A stretch of 15,820 nucleotides of DNA from CALRGL01 sp964374035 (GCA_964374035.1 CAYJWY010000024.1:1-15820), one strand, 5' to 3'. Positions 1-7,000 are shown, counted from the stretch's first letter. Program-made: numbers and translations. The notes: generated from the sequence alone by a model not told the origin.

Positions 1-80
1 CCTGAGTGCATCCGAAGGATCTCTTGTGACGAAGACGTTGATGAAATCCAGAGATTCTTCGGGTGTACTCAGGATGACGA
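1..80. repeat. Palindromic intergenic repeat, copy 1 (left end may be cut by the window)
   Basis: The ends form an imperfect inverted repeat: CCTGAGTGCA at 1-10 pairs with TGTACTCAGG at 64-73 with one mismatch. The inner part holds CGAAGGAT near 13-20 and a diverged partner, TTCTTCGG, near 55-62. The outer CCTGAG/CTCAGGATGAC and inner GAAGGAT/ATCCTTC elements are the same as in the copy at 133-200, so this is a second, more diverged copy of one repeat family. The first base of the window falls inside the repeat. Confidence 0.7.
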
Positions 81-132
81 ATGGAAACTGTTATGGATTC
101 TTCAACAAGCATTATAGCTTAGATGTCATTCC

Positions 133-200
133 TGTGTCATCCTGAGGATGTCATCGACGAAGGATTTCTAGAGATCCTTCGCTTCGCTCAGGATGACACA
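133..200. repeat. Palindromic intergenic repeat, copy 2, abutting the first gene
   Basis: There is a perfect 14-bp terminal inverted repeat: TGTGTCATCCTGAG at 133-146 against CTCAGGATGACACA at 187-200. A nested perfect 8-bp inverted repeat, CGAAGGAT at 158-165 against ATCCTTCG at 174-181, gives a long stem broken by bulges. The repeat ends 3 bp before the ATG at 204. One reading frame through it stays open and gives the peptide EILRFAQDD, which makes the gene look 27 codons longer than it probably is. Repeats of this kind (TCATCCTGAG...CTCAGGATGA) are, from general knowledge, scattered through intergenic regions of many unrelated bacterial genomes. Confidence 0.8.
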
Positions 201-203
201 ATT

Positions 204-2294
204 ATGAAAACATCATCACAAGCCTGGATTTTTCGCGCGACGATTTTTCTAAGCGCGTTTCTGCTGTTCTCGATTCAGCCAATGATCGCAAAGATTCTTT
301 TGCCGTGGTTTGGTGGCTCGGCCGGCGTGTGGACGATTTGTCTCCTCTTTTTTACTACCAGTCTTTTGCTTGGGTATTGTTACGCCTACGTGATCGCGCG
401 ATGGACGAGTCAAAGACAGCTTGCCATCCACAGCATCTTTACGCTTGTTGTGATCTGTGTGCTGATTGGACTTTGGTATGCCTGGGGAAGTCCACTCACG
501 CCAAGTGTTTTTTTCAAACCAGACCCAACAACGCCGGTGAGTTCGCTTCTCTTCTTGCTTGCGATCACTATCGGCGGACCATACCTTTTGTTATCAGCCA
601 CAACACCACTCATTCAATCCTGGTTTCACACAACGTTTAAGAAAACACCCTACACGTTGTATAGCGTTTCAAACATCGGCTCACTCGGAGCTCTGCTTCT
701 GTATCCAACGTTGATCGAACCATCGTTGAGTGTCTTGATACAGGGAAGAGTTTGGGCCACGGTCTTCTTTGTTTTTGCGGTACTTTTATTGGTTTCAGGG
801 AGAATCTTTCTAAAAGCCAGGCCCATGCCGGCTCTTGCCAGTATCAATCGATCCGTGAAGGCCAGCGAAGCATTAGGCCTTCGTTCGATCGTAAAAAAGG
901 AAGCTGTTTTGTGGACGATTTTATCTGCGATCCCAGCATTTTTCCTTGTCAGCGTGACAACAACGTTCACGCAAGGTGTTGCAAGTGTTCCGTTTTTTTG
1001 GGTGATACCGCTTGCTTGCTATCTGCTCACTTTTATTATCGTCTTTGCCGATTTCGACATGCCCTCACCAGTGCTCGCTGGCCTGTTGATTGCAACCGCC
1101 TTTTTTTCGCTCATGATTCTCCGTGATCCATTTGGTAGCTCTATCGTTATTCTGGCCGGTGTGCTCATACCTATGTTCTTTGCGGTTTGCCTTTATTTTC
1201 ACCAGTGGCTATTTGAAAAACGACCAGAACCATCGCGTCTGACCATCTACTTTGTCTGGATTTCGTTTGGCGGCGCGATGGGAACAATGATTTCGAGTCT
1301 ACTTGTTCCACTCATGTTTGTAAGAAGCATCGAACTTGCCATTGCCATCATTTGTGTTCTGCTCTTCACGATTTTCCGATTCTTTATTTCTTTTGAAATT
1401 CTTGCACATCGACCTCGCATACGAATCACTCTTGCTATTCTTCTTGTGTTTTCATTGGGACTGATTGGATACAAACTCATCATGGTTGAGAGGGATGGTG
1501 TGCTCTTTGAGGCGCGAAATTTTTACAGCATTCTTTCCGTTACGCAGGAGAACAGGTTGGGAGAGGATATTCGACTGCTCAAGAACGGACGGATTATTCA
1601 CGGACTCCAGTTTCAACGTGAGGAAAAACAGTTTACTCCAACAACCTACTATGTTGAAAAAAGCGGTGTCGGTCAGCAGATTCGTTTTATGCAACAACAA
1701 AAGCCATCGCAGAACCTTGGGCTCATCGGCCTGGGTTCAGGCGCGCTTGCCGGCTATTGTCGCCCAGGTGATACCTATCGATTTTTTGAGATCGATCCTG
1801 ATGTCGTTGCCATGGCGAAGAATCTGTTTTCATTTTTAGGACAGTGTGATGGTTCGGATGTGGTGCTTGGTGACGCGCGACTTTCCCTTGAGCAAGAACT
1901 TCGCGACAACGCCGATGGTTACGATTTGCTCGTTGTGGATGCTTTCACGGACGACTCAATTCCGGTTCACCTGCTGACCAAAGAAGCTTTTGCGTTGTAT
2001 CTTGACAGGCTCGATCAGGATGGCGTGCTTGCCATTCATATTTCAAATCGTTTTCTTGATCTCGCACCGGTTGTGAAAGCGTCGGCTGAAGTTCTAGGAC
2101 TTTATGGGATGATCGTGAGCGACATCCGTGAAGATAACACAAATTACGAAGGGTCGCGGTGGATCCTTCTTGCACGCGACCGATCTTTGTTGAAAGAGAC
2201 GTTTAATGAAAGCGCCATGGCTCTTGAGGACGAGCCGCGTTCGATCTTGTGGACGGATGCGTTTAGCAATTTACTTTCGGTTGTGAGTTTTTAG
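204..2294 (+). CDS. Membrane-embedded spermidine-synthase-like protein (fused MFS/spermidine synthase type)
   Basis: This 696-residue protein has an integral-membrane N-terminal part and a soluble aminopropyltransferase-like C-terminal part. About ten hydrophobic segments fill residues 8-425, including GGSAGVW near 37-43, a motif typical of this family. The C-terminal domain starts with a short beta region (about 440-475). It carries the SAM/dcSAM-binding loop GLIGLGSG at 506-513, the acidic pair in FFEIDPD (E529, D531), GDAR with D557, and VVDAFTDDSIPVHL with D579, at the position of the catalytic aspartate of spermidine synthases. Family members are widely annotated as fused MFS/spermidine synthase, but their substrate is mostly unproven. 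The open frame extends up to 123, but those 27 codons lie in the palindromic repeat, so ATG 204 is preferred. No clear ribosome site is seen. The gene converges on and overlaps its neighbour by 4 bp. Confidence 0.85.
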   Translation: MKTSSQAWIFRATIFLSAFLLFSIQPMIAKILLPWFGGSAGVWTICLLFFTTSLLLGYCYAYVIARWTSQRQLAIHSIFTLVVICVLIGLWYAWGSPLTPSVFFKPDPTTPVSSLLFLLAITIGGPYLLLSATTPLIQSWFHTTFKKTPYTLYSVSNIGSLGALLLYPTLIEPSLSVLIQGRVWATVFFVFAVLLLVSGRIFLKARPMPALASINRSVKASEALGLRSIVKKEAVLWTILSAIPAFFLVSVTTTFTQGVASVPFFWVIPLACYLLTFIIVFADFDMPSPVLAGLLIATAFFSLMILRDPFGSSIVILAGVLIPMFFAVCLYFHQWLFEKRPEPSRLTIYFVWISFGGAMGTMISSLLVPLMFVRSIELAIAIICVLLFTIFRFFISFEILAHRPRIRITLAILLVFSLGLIGYKLIMVERDGVLFEARNFYSILSVTQENRLGEDIRLLKNGRIIHGLQFQREEKQFTPTTYYVEKSGVGQQIRFMQQQKPSQNLGLIGLGSGALAGYCRPGDTYRFFEIDPDVVAMAKNLFSFLGQCDGSDVVLGDARLSLEQELRDNADGYDLLVVDAFTDDSIPVHLLTKEAFALYLDRLDQDGVLAIHISNRFLDLAPVVKASAEVLGLYGMIVSDIREDNTNYEGSRWILLARDRSLLKETFNESAMALEDEPRSILWTDAFSNLLSVVSF

Positions 2295-3325
2295 TCTACA
2301 AACGGTCCGATGAACTCGATGGATCCGTCGGGATGAATGCGGGTTTTTGCGCCAATGGGAATGAAGATTTTTTTTGCCGACTTTTCGTTGATGTGGCCGA
2401 ATTCGTTGATTTTGAGAATATACAGAGGGTCGTGCTCTTCCATACGGTCTTCGATGACGTCCAAAATGAGATACTCAAACACGTTTTTAATTTCACTCAC
2501 TTCTTTTGGTTTTGATTTGTTGGTTGCAAAGATCAGCTCTTGCAAGGATCGAACGTGGCTTCGATCATTCATGCGTCCAACAACCAGCGCGACGATATGT
2601 TTAAAGATGCCGCGCGCGTCGAGCGCAATGATAATGCGATGAAGATCCTCGATGTCTTGATCGATCTCTTCAATAAATAAAATGAACGGCTCCCATGAGC
2701 GTGGACGGATTTCGCAGACTTCGAGCAAGTCGCGAAACGTGCTGAAATTGCCGCCGATCGCGATTCCTTCAATGGGTTGTTGCGGTTTCGCTTCTGTCAG
2801 CCAGTGCGCTTTTGGATCCTCAAAGGTTACGGCTTTTCGTTTTCCTTCAAGCACAGAAAAAAACAAATCCGCATAGGTTGAATGATAGAGCGAGTCGGCG
2901 TTGTCGTGGACGAATGTGCAGAGTTTTGCCTTGAAATAAAGAAAATTTGCCAGAGCTGTTGTGTCGCTGAATCCGTTTACGATAGGTCGGCGATGTTTCA
3001 TCATTGCAAGGTCGTCGTCGTTGAGATAACGAAGAACATCAACACATCCCGTGCCACCGGACACAGGCAAGATCCAATCGCCATCCTTGAATGCACGACG
3101 CAAGATGCGCAGTCGTTCATTTTCTGAACCCGCAAGATACGACGGCGCCGTGCCTGCGCGTTTTGGTTCGAGCAGACTCGTGAGTGGAAAATCTTTTTGC
3201 AATCGTTTGATATTGCGTGCGAAGTCTTTGGCTTCATTTGGAAACAACATCGACGACGTATAGACGAGGTTGATGCGACTTTCATGCGTGAGTTTTCGTG
3301 GCAGGAGGGTGTTTGGTAAAAGCAT
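2291..3325 (-). CDS. LD-carboxypeptidase-like serine peptidase (family S66, LdcA/MccF)
   Basis: Known S66 enzymes remove the terminal D-Ala from tetrapeptide stems of muropeptides (LdcA) or cleave microcin C-type amides (MccF). All three catalytic positions are visible. Residues are numbered from the ATG at 3325, with the longer TTG-start numbering in brackets: Ser120 (130) in VNGFSDTTAL, Glu219 (229) in LFIEEID, and His311 (321) in NEFGHINE. The last is followed by IFIPIGAKTRI, which matches the family's C-terminal IPIG region. An upstream GTG-like loop, VSGGTG, precedes the nucleophile motif. The length, 344 aa, is normal. No signal peptide is seen, so it should be cytoplasmic, as for LdcA in cell-wall recycling. 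The ATG at 3325 is chosen over a TTG at 3355 because a TGGTACAAT extended -10 sits between them. No export signal or partner distinguishes LdcA from MccF function. Confidence 0.85.
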   Translation of the reverse strand: MLLPNTLLPRKLTHESRINLVYTSSMLFPNEAKDFARNIKRLQKDFPLTSLLEPKRAGTAPSYLAGSENERLRILRRAFKDGDWILPVSGGTGCVDVLRYLNDDDLAMMKHRRPIVNGFSDTTALANFLYFKAKLCTFVHDNADSLYHSTYADLFFSVLEGKRKAVTFEDPKAHWLTEAKPQQPIEGIAIGGNFSTFRDLLEVCEIRPRSWEPFILFIEEIDQDIEDLHRIIIALDARGIFKHIVALVVGRMNDRSHVRSLQELIFATNKSKPKEVSEIKNVFEYLILDVIEDRMEEHDPLYILKINEFGHINEKSAKKIFIPIGAKTRIHPDGSIEFIGPFVD

Positions 3326-3345
3326 AGATGGTTGATTGGAACTGA

Positions 3346-3354
3346 ATTGTACCA
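3346..3354 (-). promoter_or_regulatory. Extended -10 promoter for the S66 peptidase gene
   Basis: The minus strand reads TGGTACAAT, a TGn extension plus a TACAAT hexamer, ending 20 bp before the ATG at 3325. No good -35 hexamer is seen 16-18 bp further upstream. An extended -10 can work without one. The predicted transcript leader would be about 13-14 nt. Confidence 0.5.
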
Positions 3355-3392
3355 AAAAAAGGCATGGATGGGCGACTTTATCGATTATCGTT

Positions 3393-3398
3393 TATAAT
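3393..3398 (+). promoter_or_regulatory. -10 box for the spermidine synthase/FemAB fusion gene
   Basis: A perfect TATAAT lies 43 bp before the ATG at 3442, in the divergent intergenic region. The -35 region (about 3370-3375) is poor. Together with the minus-strand -10 at 3346-3354, this makes a back-to-back promoter pair in 116 bp. Confidence 0.5.
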
Positions 3399-3441
3399 CC
3401 CCTTTGTAGATCGCTAACGAAGATCTGTAAATGCACCTGCT

Positions 3442-4914
3442 ATGAGTTGGTTTTATGAAAAATGGTCTGTTGAGTCTGAAAAAAATGGAGAGATTCGCTG
3501 TGTGCGATCGCTTGGGGATTGGAGTGTGGTGGTTGATGGGTGCGAGGAGAGTTCGAGCTACATGGTTGCCCTGTGGAAACAAGCATTAAAGCGCGTGCCC
3601 AGAACAGCGAAGATCAAACGGATATTGATGTTGGGTCTGGCCGCTGGAGCGACCATTGAAATGATCCATCGGCGGTTTCCGGGTTGTCAGATTACCGCGG
3701 TTGAATGGGATCCGGAAATGATTAAAATCATGGATCGTTTACGTTTGTTTCAACCCAAGCATCGTCCAAACATTCTGCTTGGTGACGCCGCGCAGGTGAT
3801 TCCCGCACTGCGTGAGACATTTGATTTGATTTTGTTTGATTTGTATCAAGGACCTGTCTCGCCCGCAAGCGTTCGTCAACAGAGTTTTTTTGAAGCGTTG
3901 AAGGTCTTGTTGAAACGCGAGGGTTATTTTCTTGTGAATGTTTATTTGCAAACCTCGATTCTGGAAACTCTCAGAACCTTGTACGCACATCAGTCTTCGT
4001 GGATGTATCGCCTCAATCACGTTTCACTGTTTCGCCATGTTGGTCTTGGAACACTTGGCGATCCTCTACCCCAAGGGTATTGCCCATTTCGAGGTATCAA
4101 AGAATATATCGAGCGCGAAACGGGAGTTGATCCATCTGCGACCATGGTTGGTTCCCCGAGCGTTTACGGTTTTCGTTACTGGCAAGGGCCCGCGTGCGTG
4201 GAAAAATATTTTGGTGACATCGAACCCATGTTAGATGATGTGGGACCAAAGCGTCTCGTAATTTGGCAACCGATCACACGAGTAGACATCCCTGCTGGTT
4301 GGCGACGATCGCGTGTGCAGATGAATGCGAAGGTTACCGGGTTTGTCGAGCGCAAGGCAGAGAATGATCCGATTCGCGCGTGGTCGACGCATGCGCGTCG
4401 ACAATTGAAAAAATTTCTCGCACATCAGCAGGATGATCACATGGTTGCGTTCACCCTCGAACAATTTTTGTCAGCGTATCGTATGAGTCCCATGAAGGGC
4501 TCGATCAAACAGATGATGGAAAAAATCTTAATCAAAAAAGCCCAGGCACACGCAGACCGTCTTTATTTTTTTGGATGCGTGTCGCGCATCGATCAAAGCA
4601 TAAAAGGAGGATTTGCCGCGCTTGAAATTCCGGAGGGAAATCAGTCCATCCATATCGCCTCCTTCGTAAACGCCTCGTCAAAACACGATGGAACAGGCAC
4701 AGGTCTCGTCTACGAATGGTTCAAAGATTGCGAGCGTCGCCATGTCCGCTTTCTCGATTTCGACCTCTTCGCCGGCGCATACGATTCCCGCTCTTGGCGT
4801 GGATTTTCACGGTTTAAGGGGCAATTTGGCACAACGTTTATCAAGTATCCTCATCCATTGTTGAAATGGGCAGGAACGTGGAAGGCCTATTTTGAACACT
4901 TCAAAAAGTCGTAG
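3442..4914 (+). CDS. Spermidine-synthase-like domain fused to a FemAB/GNAT-like acyltransferase domain
   Basis: This 490-residue protein has two recognisable parts. Residues 15-185 resemble a spermidine synthase: a short beta hairpin (GDWSVVVDG, 25-33), the nucleotide loop MLGLAAGAT at 63-71, an acidic site VEWDPE (D90), GDAAQ (D115) and LILFDLYQG (D133), where spermidine synthases hold a catalytic Asp. The C-terminal part (about 285-490) resembles FemAB-type aminoacyltransferases and related GNAT folds: KKAQAHADRLYFFG, then GTGTGLVYEWFKDC, FLDFDL, and GFSRFKGQFGTTFI at 454-467, matching the GlyxxxFKxxFG-like end of FemX proteins. Residues 190-285 are not recognised. There is no signal peptide or membrane segment, so it is probably cytoplasmic. 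No Shine-Dalgarno site is seen. The stop is 2 bp from the convergent neighbour. The domain calls are firm to moderate. The joint function is unknown; an aminopropyl- or polyamine-type product handed to the acyltransferase is speculation. Confidence 0.75.
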   Translation: MSWFYEKWSVESEKNGEIRCVRSLGDWSVVVDGCEESSSYMVALWKQALKRVPRTAKIKRILMLGLAAGATIEMIHRRFPGCQITAVEWDPEMIKIMDRLRLFQPKHRPNILLGDAAQVIPALRETFDLILFDLYQGPVSPASVRQQSFFEALKVLLKREGYFLVNVYLQTSILETLRTLYAHQSSWMYRLNHVSLFRHVGLGTLGDPLPQGYCPFRGIKEYIERETGVDPSATMVGSPSVYGFRYWQGPACVEKYFGDIEPMLDDVGPKRLVIWQPITRVDIPAGWRRSRVQMNAKVTGFVERKAENDPIRAWSTHARRQLKKFLAHQQDDHMVAFTLEQFLSAYRMSPMKGSIKQMMEKILIKKAQAHADRLYFFGCVSRIDQSIKGGFAALEIPEGNQSIHIASFVNASSKHDGTGTGLVYEWFKDCERRHVRFLDFDLFAGAYDSRSWRGFSRFKGQFGTTFIKYPHPLLKWAGTWKAYFEHFKKS

Positions 4915-4916
4915 GG

Positions 4917-5373
4917 TTAGGTTGGATCCCCGTTGACCACAAACCACTCGCCCTCGCTGATAACCTCGACAACGCCGTCGATCACTTTGAGCGCNNNNNN
5001 NNNNNNNNNNNNNNNNNNNNNNNNNNNNNNNNNNNNNNNNNNNNNNNNNNNNNNNNNNNNNNNNNNNNNNNNNNNNNNNNNNNNNNNNNNNNNNATCACC
5101 ACCTTCAAAAAAGAGCACGTCGGCTTCCTCAAACTTCGGTCGCCAGACCTGCTCGTCGACCGCAGAGATGTCCGCGATATCGATCGACTTGAAGTTTTGT
5201 TTCTTTAAGTTTACAAGATCGTCGATGAACCAGCTCTTGTCGCCAACTTCCATATTCGCCGCGGTCGGAATGAAGACGAGCGACGTATCTTCAGGTCTTT
5301 TACCAACGAGGTCGAGGAGAGCGTTTGCGATCGACGGATTTGTGAGACCGCCGGAGGTGAGGAGGAGTTTCAT
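4917..5373 (-). CDS. S51-family (peptidase E / class I glutamine amidotransferase-like) protein, interrupted by assembly gap
   Basis: The N-terminal 93 residues are typical of the S51/PepE-like family: MKLLLTSGGLTNPSIANAL, then VFIPTAAN, and FFEGGD just before the gap. After the gap another frame gives a C-terminal tail, ALKVIDGVVEVISEGEW..., ending in TAA at 4917-4919. The frame change is explained by the placeholder gap of 100 N at 4995-5094, not by a mutation. Family members are about 200-230 aa and only about 118 residues are visible, so the true missing stretch is probably nearer 250-330 bp. The gap hides the usual G-x-S-A-G nucleophile region, so catalytic competence cannot be judged. 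Family members include Asp-dipeptidases and cyanophycinase-like enzymes. The start is 12 bp after the upstream Nudix gene, consistent with one transcript. Confidence 0.75.
4995..5094. other. Scaffold gap, 100 N
   Basis: This is a run of exactly 100 N, the usual placeholder for a join of unknown length. It lies inside the S51-family gene. Both flanks fit one gene in different frames, so the join is probably correct but the length is not. Confidence 0.97.
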
Positions 5374-5385
5374 AGGATTATTTAC

Positions 5386-5952
5386 TTATGACTCAAGTGC
5401 ATCGATTAAACTTTTTGCAGAGCAATGAGTCGAACATTCATTCATCGAATAATCTGTACGTGCGTCCGTGATTATTTCGTCGATGTTTTTTGTTTTCTCA
5501 TTTTCAAAGGAGTTTAGTTTTTGTCGATACAAATGTAGAAAGTTCGGAAGCTGTGAGTGAATGTTTTCGGGAAGACTGTCGAGTCGAAACCAGCCGATGT
5601 CATCAAATTTGTGTGGCTCGCCGATCGCGACCGTGGCTCTGTCGACGTGGACGAGGAAGTCCAGCGCGATCCAGTGGGTCTTCTTGTCCTTGTGTTCGCG
5701 GTGGACATCGCGGTAGCCGAGGAATTCGAAACAGAGAACCTCGGTGCAGTACTCCTCGAGAATCTCACGTCGAATCGTTTCCTCGACCGAGTCGTGTACC
5801 TCAAGGCCACCTCCGCCGATATCCCATCGGCCATGCTCATCGCGAGCATTCGCATTGCGTTTCGCCATCACGAAGTTTCCTTGCCCGTCATGGCAGAAGT
5901 AAACGACGCAGACGCCGGGAACGTCGAAGCCTTTTTTGAGGGGGTCGTTCAT
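5386..5952 (-). CDS. Nudix hydrolase with two deviations in the Nudix box
   Basis: The 188-residue protein has a Nudix fold in residues 10-145: GVCVVYFCHDGQGNFVMAKR, GRWDIGGGGLE, then the box starting at G48. The metal-binding core REILEE (R62, E63, E66, E67) is intact. The first box glutamate is D54 and the glycine after EE-x is C69, so the box reads G-x5-D-x7-RE-I-x-EE-x-C. Family enzymes hydrolyse nucleoside diphosphates linked to another moiety; the substrate here cannot be read. Residues 150-188 form a polar tail unlike the core, with Cys near 172 and 176. A strong hairpin ends 11 bp before the start codon. The S51-family gene follows after 12 bp. Confidence 0.85.
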   Translation of the reverse strand: MNDPLKKGFDVPGVCVVYFCHDGQGNFVMAKRNANARDEHGRWDIGGGGLEVHDSVEETIRREILEEYCTEVLCFEFLGYRDVHREHKDKKTHWIALDFLVHVDRATVAIGEPHKFDDIGWFRLDSLPENIHSQLPNFLHLYRQKLNSFENEKTKNIDEIITDARTDYSMNECSTHCSAKSLIDALES

Positions 5953-5963
5953 AGAAATTTGGA

Positions 5964-5992
5964 GTCTGCCCGCCTCTCAGTGGCGGGCAGAC
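5964..5992. repeat. Perfect 11-bp GC-rich hairpin between the metallopeptidase and Nudix genes
   Basis: GTCTGCCCGCC at 5964-5974 pairs perfectly with GGCGGGCAGAC at 5982-5992 around a 7-nt loop. In the minus-strand transcript the stem ends 11 nt before the ATG at 5952 and is followed by TCCAAATTTCT, not a U-run. It does not look like a standard intrinsic terminator. It could act as an mRNA-stability or translation-control hairpin, or be one more miniature palindrome. Confidence 0.65.
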
Positions 5993-6014
5993 GACGACGG
6001 GGTTAGGCGTGAGT

Positions 6015-6437
6015 TCAGGCCTCTTCCCAAAGTCGCTGCAACTGTTCACGTGCGTACGTCTTTGACACGGGCCAGAGGTACAGCCAGCTCGAGAGATGTA
6101 TTGCTTTCATGTCGATATCGAACACCTGTCCCTGACGTTTGAGATAGCGCATCGCTTCTTGCACCGCAATCAATTCTTCGTTGAAGCGGAAGGTTGGAGA
6201 GAAAAGATATTGGACACCAAATTTTACTATGCCTATTTTTTGCTGTCGGTTGTAATGCGTTTGTTCGTGGATCAAGAGCGCAACGTGTTTGATGTCAGGA
6301 TTTTCTGATTGAAGGTTCTGGTAAATTTCTCGCGGTAAGAAAATAAACGGATAAAGAGCATTTGCCGTGCGATTCGAAATCCAGGGAATAAGGCGGAAGA
6401 ACCCGGGCTTTGCTTTGATGTGTGGTTCTACGGTCAT
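6015..6437 (-). CDS. Small putative zinc metallopeptidase (HExxH), otherwise unrecognised
   Basis: This 140-residue protein has a clear HEQTH zinc motif (His57, Glu58, His61) in LLIHEQTHYNRQQKIG. It is followed about 26 residues later by NEELIAVQEAM (Glu87/88 and Glu94), placed as the third zinc ligand of gluzincin-like peptidases. LPREIYQ before the motif and the aromatic SSWLYLWPV after it are further landmarks. There is no signal peptide and no confident membrane segment; residues 69-80 are only mildly hydrophobic. It is shorter than most secreted peptidases and may be a minimal catalytic domain. It lies 20 bp after the DM13 gene on the same strand. The reading as a zinc peptidase rests on the motif only. 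The substrate is unknown. Confidence 0.7.
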   Translation of the reverse strand: MTVEPHIKAKPGFFRLIPWISNRTANALYPFIFLPREIYQNLQSENPDIKHVALLIHEQTHYNRQQKIGIVKFGVQYLFSPTFRFNEELIAVQEAMRYLKRQGQVFDIDMKAIHLSSWLYLWPVSKTYAREQLQRLWEEA

Positions 6438-6457
6438 AATCCGTTTTTTTCAACGCA

Positions 6458-7000
6458 TTACGGCAACGTAGCGTAACTAAACAATACACGAAACGCGCGG
6501 CACCAGATGAGGACGTTTTTGTAGGTGGAGAGGTCGGTGCCCGCGGGGATGGGGTAGTTGACGTTTCCTTGCGTTGCGCGAATCGGGCCGAGGTCCACAC
6601 TGTCGTTGATGTCCAGACTTGAGGACAGATAGATGCGTAGATCAGGGCCGTTGATGGTGTTGAGGTCTTCAAAACGCAGGAACGACTCGTTGCCTGACTG
6701 GACAATCATGGCCGAGCCTTCGACAGCGTGTGCGCTTTCAACAAGGTCGGCGCGACCAAGAATGGTTGGGCCTTGTTGCGGTGTGGGTTCTTCGACGACC
6801 GGTTGCTCGGGCTCAGGCGTTGGTTCACTCGTCAGCGCTGGAGCCGTCGCATCCGAAAGCGTCGGCGTTTCTTGTTGAGGTTCGCTAGGGGCAGGGAGCG
6901 CTTCGTCCACACGCACAGTTATCCAGATAGGAGAGATGAGCCAGTAAGCGACGACGAGCACAATCACGACACTCACACCAATGAGAGATTTTTTGTTCAT
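6458..7000 (-). CDS. Membrane-anchored DM13-domain protein
   Basis: With the ATG at 7000 the product has 180 residues. A hydrophobic anchor lies at about 5-26 (IGVSVVIVLVVAYWLI). It is followed by a Pro/Glu/Thr-rich linker (about 31-77) and a DM13 domain (about 78-179). DM13 landmarks are SAHAVEGSAMI, FLRFEDLNTINGPDLRIYL, LGPIRATQGNVNYPIP and NVLIWCRAFRVLFSYA, with the conserved Cys167 in IWC. DM13 domains were proposed, from their conserved cysteine and their association with cytochrome- and DOMON-like domains, to act in redox or electron transfer outside the cytoplasm. That role is not proven here. The open frame extends to a GTG at 7072, but this adds 24 residues ahead of an otherwise normal signal anchor. 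The domain would face the cell exterior. Confidence 0.85.
   Translation of the reverse strand: MNKKSLIGVSVVIVLVVAYWLISPIWITVRVDEALPAPSEPQQETPTLSDATAPALTSEPTPEPEQPVVEEPTPQQGPTILGRADLVESAHAVEGSAMIVQSGNESFLRFEDLNTINGPDLRIYLSSSLDINDSVDLGPIRATQGNVNYPIPAGTDLSTYKNVLIWCRAFRVLFSYATLP

Noticed and set aside
123..203. 27-codon N-terminal extension of the first gene
   Set aside because: It is translation of the palindromic repeat at 133-200 and ends just before a typical start. ATG 204 begins the family-like sequence.
3326..3355. TTG start at 3355 for the S66 peptidase gene
   Set aside because: The extra codons cover an extended -10 promoter, no Shine-Dalgarno site precedes the TTG, and the added residues are not family-like.
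3431..3445. Four-codon minigene (ATG CAC CTG CTA TGA) overlapping the start of the fusion gene
   Set aside because: It is too short to support; the ATG/TGA overlap is likely chance, although translational coupling is not excluded.
4917..5373. Pseudogene with a frameshift in the S51-family gene
   Set aside because: The frame change coincides with a 100-N gap of unknown true length, so an assembly artefact is the simpler reading.
5964..5992. Rho-independent terminator
   Set aside because: The stem is strong but no U-run follows on either strand, so it is listed only as a hairpin.
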